Positions 55,507 through 64,000 of a stretch of DNA of 64,000 nucleotides are shown piece by piece. Made by a program: the position numbers and the translations under genes. Every line of letters begins with the position of its first letter. The stretch's first letter is position 1. The DNA is taken from the NCBI GenBank assembly GCA_030248135.1, contig JASANC010000952.1, forward strand, positions 1 through 64,000, given 5' to 3'. The DNA is from Theristus sp. LFF4_11. Its lineage: Eukaryota; Nematoda; Chromadorea; Monhysterida; Xyalidae. The notes beneath the pieces are model-generated. The model had not been told where the DNA came from. It saw nothing but the letters and a program-made list of their open reading frames with translations, and did not search any database.

Positions 55507-56149
55507 TAAACCATGCTGGACTGAACTGATTTTGGTTTTTGCTATTTATTAACGTTTTGTACGATTTGGTTCACAAAAATTGCTTGGTGAAAAACTACCT
55601 GGCACTACACGTTTTATGAAACCTCCACGTATTCTTCCGTCAATTTTTGTGTGTTGACCAGAATTGCTTTCTTAAAATATTTTGTTAGAGTTCCCATTTG
55701 AATAAAAGAACATTTGCGTTAGAAACCAACGTATTATTGTTTGCTGTGAGGACACAATAACTAAAAATAGTCACGAATTGGTTTTGGTACAATAATAAGT
55801 GATGAGAAAGCGCGGCAACCTACACAAATAACACGTTTTGAACTGGCGTTCATTTTTTATTATTATTTGCTCATGTTTAAACACTCTTGCCTAAACTTGT
55901 TAGATATGTCATGTGTTGGTGCAATCATCAAAGTAATGTAATTTTTAACACGCAGCACGTCTTGCCCCCGCACATACATACTTATTTCAAAATGCTTGTT
56001 GAAAACGCACCAAGTGACTATATTTTGCTTTTCATTTGTCTGCATGCCAACAACAGACGCGTATTCTCGCGCACATGCATGCACACAAGGCGACAGCGAG
56101 CGAGTTGAGCAGCCCGGCGGTGTCACGCGTGCTCAGATGAACGCCGATC
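55507..56149. other. Intergenic, nothing recognised
   Basis: AT-rich sequence between the SAXO-like stop codon and the start of the next gene; an AATAAA-like signal (55700) follows the stop. The upstream region of the secreted cysteine-rich gene must lie here. Confidence 0.5.
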
Positions 56150-59100
56150 ATGCGATTACCGAAGTGCCCGAGTATCACCGGTCTTGCGACCGTTCTTTTG
56201 CACGCCACTGCGCTGGTCGTCGCGCAACCGAATCCAATTCGCGCAATTGGAGGACCGCCCGCTCAAAAAACTTCTCACGAGCGAAGCACAGGCTCCGCGG
56301 AGCGCGCGGCCGAGACGGGCGCGCTGATTCGTGGCGGCGGCGAAGCGGCTGGCGACATTCGTGACGTCATCAGTGGCGTGTGGCAGCGTGTTGGCGGCCT
56401 GCTTGGTGGGCCTCGCCAGGGAGCGACGCCAAGTGGTAGGACCTATTTTTTAAACCTGTCCCACTGAAATGACGCCATGTGCCGCAAAACATGCGCTTGC
56501 TGTTCACAGCAAACCAGACTTTCCGTTTAGCCGGTTTCTTCCGGCAAACAAATGGTGAATGTCGGATCAGTCACACCAAACTGAAATTTTAGTGCTTGTA
56601 CTTTGACAAAACGAGCGTTTTTAAAGCAAATGACGTCATTTTAGTCCGGACACGTTTGAATAAATCCACAATACATATTTGTCTTGTGTGATCCACTGTT
56701 TCGCTGATGTTTCAGCCAGACATGACGTCCGTCTGAGCTGGTCATCATTTTTTTATTGGGCTAGCCCAGGTCTTGTCGTACTGACGAGCCTGGGCGGCCG
56801 CGGTATGCGCTTCACCAGGCGAAACCGCAAGAAACCAGTGCTTGCACGTTGTAATGATTCAGATGACGCCAGCTACAATGCTATACCACAGGTGCTCGTT
56901 GAGAATCCACCAAATTCCTTACGTTCATTTAGCGCGAGACATCGACGGACAAACGGGTAATAGTCAAGGAAAGAGTCAAGAGGCGTTTGGGGAGGAACGC
57001 GTAGATTTCTCTGGCGAAGGCAGTGCGGCAATTCCAACTGCTGGGACTGACAAAGAAGCGAAACCACAAGTCAACCGACTTGTGCTGCGACAAAGCACCG
57101 GAAATGTACGTTTCCATGCACGTTCCCAGATGCACAGATAACCGATACACAGATTTTTTCTGAATCCCGTTCCCAGGGGTGCCGAGCGTGAGGAGCCGAC
57201 CAATCAGCGAGTTGCATATATTAGCCAGATAGACTGTATATGAACAAGAAAGAATACGAAAAATCAAAATCGCTTCTGATCGCTTTGCAATGTCACTACT
57301 GCAGTGCATTCCGAATCCGCGTCAGCCGCGCCGATGCATCTACTACGACAAGCGCTGGCAAGCGGCAACACTCGTCGAAGCGATACTGAACTTCCCGGAC
57401 TTGACCAACGAGAACGTCATCGACGCACTTCCACCAGAAGAGGACTCGAGGCGCGGAAGAGTGAGCATGAGCACTCTATTGATCAATGACGTTCGAATAT
57501 AGCGTAAAGTCTTGGATACAAGGTTTATCCCACATATGAGATCTCCCCTCAAAAGTGGGCGGAATGTCACACGGCGGGAAACCAAAAAATTCAAATTTTT
57601 TACTTGGTTGAAATCCCACCCCGTTTATAAGGCCCGGACTTTCTAATCTTCGCTTCATAAGACCACCTTTCACAAAAAGGTTGTCACACAAAATCCATTT
57701 TTTCAGAAATTTTTGATTTCCAAAGTTATATAAGGAGACCTTATATGGAAGATTTTACGGTATTGATACACACAAAATTGCGGTTTTTCTGGAAACAACA
57801 CTGTGTTTGCCCAGTGCGTCAGCGACGACTGCAGACGGTGCACACGCGAAATGGTCGGCATGCTTTATGACGCAAGTGGCGGTCGTTGGTTGACCGGACT
57901 GGCGAGGCAGCAGCTGCTGATCAAGCTTGATGCCGCTCGTCTGTCCTCCGGCCACTGTCGGCGTATCGCTCGACCGCAGAATCCGGCCGCGTCGCTGATG
58001 ACCCAGCAGCACAATGCGACCGTCACGTAAGCGCTCACGCAGACAATTGTTACGACATTGATCGGTCCTGGTATAATCTTACAGTAGAACCGAATAAATA
58101 AACCGAACAGTCCTTGTATTCTCCATCAAGGCGGGATCAGTCGTAGACTAGGAGTTGTCTTTTTCAAGATGGCCAAGATTAAGATCCCAATCATGGGTGC
58201 AATGGACAAAGAACGAACAGATTAGCACGAAGAATCAATCAGCTAAAAGAAGACACGTCAAATTTGACACAAACAATTGGTTTCAGAACGTCTTTTTTCA
58301 TTCAAATTTCGCGCGCTCTTTTCACCCTGAAAATAGCTGCCTTGTTTATCCGACCATTTCGTACATATGTACGAGCTGCTGAATCTAATTCTAGAGGCAC
58401 GATATTATTCCCTCTGCAGGTACGCTAAGAACTGTCTCCGTAGCGTTGGTCTGTTGAGAGCCGGTTCCTCCAGAGCCACCCCGGGCTCCTCCAGTCGCAG
58501 CATCCCATTCAGATCTCGTTCACGCGGAAAACGAACAGTTGTACTGGAGCAAGCATCTATAGGTTTGTACACCGTAAATGGCATCTGTCTGCTGTCACAT
58601 TGAAGCAATTAAGTAGCATTCATGAACTATTCATAGCATCTTTTAACACAGCTATGCGTCACTTAATACTGCTTCATGAATGCGCCTTTACGCGCATTCA
58701 TAGTGGTGTGAGCATCAATTGGTTGAAGAGCGAGCTGGGTTTTATTTTTTTTCAGGGCAACGGGCGAGATTGAAGTGTGTGCGCCGCGGTTATGCGGCAG
58801 ACGAAGATTCAAAGCATGTCGGTCTGTGCACTCGATGTTGGGCGATACGAAAACTTCCGTCGGAATATTTTCCGCGTTACATCAACGAACTAACGTGCAT
58901 GTCTGAAGACGACGACGACGACAAAACGTGTTTCGCAGGTCAGCCCAAATGCCGCAATTTGTGGGCTTTTGTAAAAACTAATAAGTAAAAAAACAGTGCT
59001 AAATCGCATAAGTTTCATGGCCTTCCGCTCATTTTTCAGCAGAAAATAACCCCAAATAAAAATGTGATTTTCTAAAATTAGCGCTTTTCAGACAATTATG

Positions 59101-59327
59101 TAACACTGTAAGGTTTGATAGTAAAACTACGCCATCTGCAACTGTACAACGAACGCTGCTGGTTTTCTGCAGGCTATGGAACATGTCGTTCTCAAATGCG
59201 TCCCGTACAGCTGCAGAGGTGGGACGACTCCGTGAACGCAGTGATTGAGGAGACCCTGCCGGTGTCTTCGTGCTGTGACTGCGTCATGCCCGCCACGTCG
59301 CCGCTCATCGCCTTTATTCGAGTGTGA
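56150..59327 (+). CDS. Secreted pro-protein with C-terminal cystine-knot-like domain
   Basis: Seven exons join in phase: 56150-56435, 56933-57105, 57305-57460, 57815-58026, 58420-58562, 58756-58938 and 59173-59327, giving 435 residues. A signal peptide is plausible (MRLPKCPSITGLATVLLHAT, ALVVA). The pro-region is Gly/Ser-rich, then Cys-containing (CIPNPRQPRRCIYYDKRWQA). The basic site RSRSRGKR looks like a furin site and would release a ~115-residue C-terminal domain with LCTRCW, YFPRYINELTC, TCFAGYGTC, PVQLQRW and a final CCDC. This layout resembles cystine-knot cytokines such as trunk/noggin-like or IL-17-like factors; which of these is not settled. An extracellular signalling role is inferred. 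An Asp-rich loop (EDDDDDK) sits between two half-cystines. Confidence 0.65.
56438..56674 (+). mobile_element. MITE family E, copy 4
   Basis: GACCTATTTTTTAAACCTGT ... GGACACGTTTGAATAAAT. It starts within a few bases of the exon 1 donor (AAGTG|GTAG) of the cystine-knot-like gene. Confidence 0.85.
56694..56855 (-). repeat. Interspersed repeat family K, copy 4
   Basis: Inverted match to 1-155: GTTTCGCTGATGTTTCAGCC ... GCGGTATGCGCTTCACCAGG, AAACCAGTGCTTGCACGTTG. In intron 1 of the cystine-knot-like gene. Confidence 0.75.
58120..58350 (+). repeat. Interspersed repeat family J, copy 3
   Basis: CTCCATCAAGGCGGGATCAG, GACTAGGAGTTGTCTTTTTC ... TTCAAATTTCGCGCGCTCTT. In intron 4 of the cystine-knot-like gene. 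Confidence 0.75.
58614..58687. mobile_element. Foldback MITE family C, copy 5
   Basis: Shortened copy: GCATTCATGAACTATTCATA ... TACTGCTTCATGAATGCGCC. Confidence 0.8.
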
Positions 59328-61898
59328 AGATTTTGAAGCTGCAAGCTGAGTCACTAAAGTGCACAATAAGCTGAACACTGCAGGCAGCAGCAGCAGCACC
59401 ACCCATCCAAGATTATTGAGATTGTTTTCATATGCAGATTTAAAAATAATTGCACTGTTCATAGAACACTGATGATTGTTTCACTACTTACTACTGCGAT
59501 TATTTATTACGCATTAAATTCTCTTTTCTGCACAAAACACGGGCAGGCATGTAAGTTGTTATGATCGTATTTTAGTCTGGGAGGGAATAGCTTGGCCGGT
59601 GGCTTTAGCCTTTCGATTTTTAATTGCTCTTCGTTCGAAGCGTTTTTCTCCGAATGTATCGAATGGTTGATTGTAATTTTGTGTTTGCATTTTGTTGTGA
59701 CTTGAACTGATAATTAGTTTCGTTCCGCTAAAAAAATTAAAACATGGTTTAAAATTTATTACAATGTTTGACACATTTGAGTTGGCTTTCAGTTACCGTT
59801 TCAGTTAAAGAAACTTGACTTTAACTGATGGGAAAATGCTAACGACGGTCAACACAATGGGATAAGCGGTTGAGTGCAACCACGCACTAAAAATGTAAAG
59901 ACACAAAAGCAACTTTTGGCCATGTCAACTTGCGCATGTCAACCGTAGTCGACCGTAAAAACTATTGTTGACCGTAAAAACTATCGCAGAAAATTTGAGT
60001 TTGAATGTTTTTTTCAGTCGTATTTTCAACCGATTTGTGATTTTTTATAAGCCATCGCATAGTTTTTCAAGAAATGGTGGTTGGGGGAGAGGCCGGTATG
60101 GTATACCCGGATAAATAAGGCCTCCTTGTATATGTATATTCTCCATCAATGCGGGATTGATTAGTCTCAGACTGGGAGTTGTCTTTTTGCACAGTGAAAC
60201 AGGTTATTTTTGTCTTTCTTGTCAAAAAATCGCAAATTTGACTGAAAAGAACCATTTGCACATACCAGTTAGATTTTTGATTGTTTAGAAACATTTAGAA
60301 AACGTGCGAAAAAATTTAAACGTTTGTTTACTCTTCCCCCTAAACTTTTGGCATCTCGGACCACTCCCCTACAATTTTGAGGTCGGCACCCCCGGCCCCA
60401 TCCGAGTCGACATCACCATAGTTGTTCTTGGGGGGCCTGCGGGGCCGCCCCATCCCAAGATTTTTCAAATCTATCTTTGCCTGAGTTTTTTCGACTCAGC
60501 TCAGAAAACAATTTTTTTAGCCAGCTAAATATTTAAATTTTTGTCGTCTAACCATAAAATAGATCAATTTTTGACCAAAATTCACCAGTTTTCTAAAAAG
60601 AAACAACTAAGAGAACAACTCATTGGTCAAAAATTGTCCTTTTTCTGTTGAAAGTCAATCATGTCCTTTATGAAATGGACAACCATTCAATAAAACACGA
60701 TTTGCGCTCTTATATCAGATAGTTCACTCACCACCGGATCGTTTTGAAAATGGTCTAGGGGTGGGATGGGAAGTCCCATAGTTGTTCTAGGGGGGGCCTG
60801 GGGGGGGGGCCGGCCCCCCCAAAAATTTTTCGAATCTATCTCTATCAAACAGGTTTTTTCGGCTCAGCTATTATCTATCTAAAAAATTTTCTCAGCCAGC
60901 TATCTATCTGAAAATTTTTGTCTTTTGTCTTTTGTCGAAGACATAAAATGAGTCAATTTTTGACCAAAATTGACCATTTTTGCTCGTAATTCTAAAAAAT
61001 TTCTTTTAGGTAAAATCCGCGTTTCTACTTGATTTTAGTGCATTTTTACCATTCTTTTGCTGTTTTTATAGCTTTTTAGCGTTTGAGCTATCTATCTACC
61101 AAATTTCAAAATTTTGACCGGCCCCCCCCCCAAAGTCACATGGCCCCCCCGCGCCCCCCCCCCCCAAAATTTTCCAGCTATCTATCTATCTAGAAAATTT
61201 GCTCCAGCTATCTATATCGGCCCCCCCCCAACCCCTCGGCTCTGGAACAACTATGGGAAGTCCTCTTAGCACGAAGGTCCCTGTTAGGTAGGGAATCCCG
61301 TGGTGACACCCACCCACCTAGGGTTGGCACCAGGAAAAAAACCGGTTTCTTTTCCGTTTTGAAACCGGTTTTTTTCCAGTTTTTTCCTGAAAAAATAAAG
61401 AACCGGTTTTTTACCTTAAAATTTTTTAAACTTCGTGGTCAAAAATCACAATTCTTCGTTTGATTGATAAAATGTAAAATTATATTTTTGAAAAAACGGT
61501 GCAGTGAACTGTGTCGAACTGAACTGGTGAAGCATCATGAAGCATGAAGCATGAAACCAACAAGACTAGGGTTAGGGGCTTTGAAAAAAAATTGTTTTTA
61601 TATTTTTTTTTGTTTTTTTTAAATTTGGATTTTTTTCAAGCACAAAAAAATTTGAAAAACTTTTATTTCAATAAAACACGATTTTCGCTCTTATAGTTTT
61701 CCGGATCGTTCTGAAAATAGTCTAGCTGAACTCAGCTCGACGAGACGCTTCGAACGAACCTAACTTGTAAAAAAATTATTTTTTTTAAATTTTTTTAAAT
61801 TTAAAAAAAAATCCGGATTTCCCAGCGATTTCCCCCCCCCTAACCCTAGACAAGACAATAGACATACACTCACAGATTAAACTTGTTTTTTGTTTCAG
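59328..61898. other. Intergenic, repeats only
   Basis: No gene supported. Contents: a fragment of family J (60130-60192); a G/C-run element at about 60770-61262 with ends CCCATAGTTGTTCTAGGGGG ... GAACAACTATGGGAAGTCC, and a relative of its left end at 60415; an ACCGG(T)-rich stretch at 61310-61440; and a family G element (61566-61854). A fragment of the same G/C-run element end appears at 37618-37645. Confidence 0.6.
61566..61854. mobile_element. AT-rich element family G, short copy
   Basis: CTAGGGTTAGGGGCTTTGAA ... CCCCCCTAACCCTAG. It carries, in reverse, the conserved core seen at 35060-35160 (CTATAGTTTTCCGGATCGTT-like, CTCGACGAGACGCTTCGAAC). Confidence 0.75.
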
Positions 61899-61965
61899 AA
61901 CGGAAAGTGATTTCAATTTTGCTGGCGGCTCCATCGTGGCTCAGCACAACTACTACTACAGCTAA
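61899..61965 (+). CDS. Possible isolated terminal exon
   Basis: After an acceptor-like TTTTTTGTTTCAG, a short frame reads TESDFNFAGGSIVAQHNYYY-Ser and stops. The composition looks like a real C-terminus, but no upstream exon could be found between 59.3 and 61.9 kb. It could be an alternative last exon of the preceding gene or chance. Confidence 0.25.
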
Positions 61966-62284
61966 AATCAGCTGAATGTTTTCAGATTTGTGCCAAATGA
62001 GATTACATTAATGAGAATCAAGTTGACACAACTATTCGCAGATCATCGAAGCAGCTGATGCAACGCACGTTCAACAACAGTAATTTGCAGATGCTATGTT
62101 GTTCCAGCGATAAATCGAAACAACAACGCAGAATTGTCGTGTCGACGAAATAGCAACTTGTGCCGGGGGTCCGGGCCGGGAAAACAATTCGAAGCAGCTG
62201 TTCAGTGATTGGTTGCGAACAATCGATAGGCACAGACACAAATCCAATACGGGTTCCAATCATCTTCGTCCACCGAAGACAGCC

Positions 62285-64000
62285 ATGACCGACGTTGCGC
62301 GTAATGCAGTGTCAACATCGACCAGTGCCACTGGCACGGGCGGCACCGCAAACGGCAGCAGCAGCAGCAAATCGCCCGCCGTCTCTTCAGCACGGGCGTA
62401 CTGCCCAGAGCCGGACGGCTCGGACATGCTGCCGGGTGAACTGCTGGATTTGGCGCTCAAGTATCAACAGATGTCCTCTGTACAAATGTACAATAATAAT
62501 TGCGATCAGGTTGGTAAAAATGCTCTGTTTTGTGTTGACTGAACGGACAATATACGCTGCAGTAACAGTGATTTATAACGAAACAACAGTAAAGGGACAT
62601 TCATGAAGCAGTATGTAGTGACCGCGCAGCCATGTTTTAACACAGCCACGCGTCACTAAATACGGCTTCATGAATGCGCCTTCAGTTCAGCCTTGTTGCG
62701 TGTGTAACGGTGATCAATTTTTGCTGATTGTAGAAACAAACTGTAAATGGTCTATTGCGTTTTTGTTTCGTTTTCAGGCGCTTTCATCAAGAAGTCAGCT
62801 CAACGGCGACGCGATGCAGAAACGGCTGGTGGTCGATTTGAAGAACACGATCCGTGCGAAACTGAGAACTCAAATGCGCATGAAGGACGGATATGAAAAG
62901 CTGCGGGTGCGTTCGTTGATGTTGTTTCGCATGCAGTGATTGAGTTTGAGCATTGATTGATTGATTGGGTGTGTTTGATTGATTGAGCATTGATTGGGTT
63001 TGTTTGTAGGTGTAGTGCAATGGCACGGGTTTGCGTTTTTTTTGAGAACATTGGTTCAAAACGGCTTTCCAAAACTGCTTTTTCTAAAACCGTTTGCAAT
63101 TCTATAGTTGCTTTCACAATTCACATCTAGCAAGCTAGTTTTGTAAAAAGGTGGACATCAAGGTTTGATCGATATTGTTTCGTTTATTTTCTTTTCAATT
63201 ACTAAGTTTCTTGCTCAAGTGTTCATGACTCAAGTGGTTCGAGAGGGGCACATCACTGATGAGGCCACCCCTCTTCTATGATGTTGGCCAGGCCGAAATG
63301 CAGAGAACCATCACCCAAATTGGTTGAGCCATGGAACACTGCCGCTGCAAATTGTGTTACAGGACGCCTCCGAACGAAGAAACCAACTTGAATTGACCAA
63401 GGACATTCGTGAGATTGCCGACCAAATCGCCGACATGCAAATGGATTTGCAGACACTCGACATCTATACCATCGACTACGGTAACCAATTGTAATTGCTT
63501 GTTTATGATTGATGCTAGCTTATTGACCAGGTCCTTCACATGGACAGCTTCCAAAAAGCTGAGCAAACTGAAAGTTGGACCAATCAGCTGATCGCATGAT
63601 GCAACTGTAAAATACGCGTCAAACAAAAAAAACAATTTTTATGCTGCTAACATTTTTATTTTTATACGTGCGCGGTGAATGGTGACCGCATGTCCTTTTT
63701 TTCCAAAAAGTGCTGTGAAGAGTTGTGAAACTGTGGTTGACTGATGGACAGTATCACACAAGTACAAATGCTCAATGCGTTTTCCTTGAAATCATTCAGT
63801 CATGTTTATGTAAGCAATGGTTTTTTGGGAAATTTTTGCGTCAGCCGTTTGTAAACAATAAATAATAATGAAGCTGTTGTTTGGCTTGGATGCTTTTGTT
63901 CGTTGGCGGCGTGAAATGGTTTTTTTCAAGTCTTGGCTTAATTGAATACTGATAAGCGCGGTTGTTGTTGCAGAGATTGACAGAGAAACTCAGAAAGTGG
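62285..64000 (+). CDS. HR1/rhotekin-like coiled-coil protein, N-terminal part
   Basis: Exons 62285-62509, 62778-62906, 63363-63480 and one starting at 63974 join in phase; the gene runs off the window. A Ser/Thr/Gly-rich start (MTDVARNAVSTSTSATGTGG) leads to a helical region: QKRLVVDLKNTIRAKLRTQM, RMKDGYEKLRDASERRNQLE and DIREIADQIADMQMDLQTLD. The [RK]MK/R-[DE]-G-x-x-K-L core followed by a second helix resembles the N-terminal HR1-type Rho-binding region of rhotekin and PKN proteins. Rho binding is inference. Other antiparallel coiled coils are possible, and the diagnostic C-terminal domains are not in view. Confidence 0.55.
62598..62690. mobile_element. Foldback MITE family C, copy 6
   Basis: GGACATTCATGAAGCAGTAT ... 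AATACGGCTTCATGAATGCG, with a GCAGCCATGTTTTAACACAG centre. In the first intron of the HR1-like gene. Confidence 0.85.

Overview
The window reads as nuclear DNA from a nematode; I cannot name the species. Evidence for a nematode: two genes with the LSP-repeat tail of the MLT-10/moulting-cycle family, an RPamide neuropeptide precursor of the NLP-2/NLP-22 type, a beta-class carbonic anhydrase laid out like worm BCA proteins, an MSP-domain protein and a worm-like Cys-loop receptor. Genes are split by GT-AG introns. Most introns and intergenic DNA are filled with short inverted-repeat elements. All exon joins were worked out by eye from reading frame and splice phase.

Layout. 0.8-2.0 kb: 3' half of a Cys-loop ligand-gated channel (+). 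2.0-8.35 kb: no gene seen. 8.35-14.6 kb: SAPCD-like coiled-coil gene (+), with an RPamide neuropeptide precursor on the opposite strand inside one intron (11.7-12.4 kb). 15.2-15.7 kb: possible last exon of an unidentified minus-strand gene. 16.6-19.7 kb: large foldback element. 21.5-24.5 and 27.9-30.2 kb: two MLT-10-like paralogues (-), separated by a ~149-bp satellite and a long-TIR element. 32.8-37.0 kb: beta-carbonic anhydrase (-). 38.8-39.6 kb: TAF10 (+). 39.7-41.7 kb: membrane-anchored FkbM-type methyltransferase (-). 42.3-43.6 kb: small divergent SH2-like protein (-), head to head with an MSP-domain protein (+, 43.8-45.1 kb). 45.35-46.4 kb: unrecognised 173-residue protein (+). 47.8-55.5 kb: 1468-residue SAXO/MAP6-like repeat protein (+). 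56.15-59.3 kb: secreted pro-protein with a furin-like site and a C-terminal cysteine-rich (cystine-knot-like) domain (+). 62.3 kb to the window end: start of an HR1/rhotekin-like coiled-coil gene (+).

The genes are unrelated housekeeping, signalling and moulting genes with no operon-like logic. What unifies the region is its mobile-element biology: at least eight short repeat families, each in several copies, many inside introns close to splice sites. The most striking case is in the first MLT-10-like gene: one intron is almost exactly one full-length tRNA-derived SINE, a short AGGT-containing repeat sits at both splice junctions, and the paralogue reads straight through the same position. 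This looks like an intron created by a SINE insertion.

Sequence quality is suspect in the second MLT-10-like gene (28.2 kb and 29.0-29.34 kb), where long G and purine runs, including 49 consecutive G, replace expected coding sequence.
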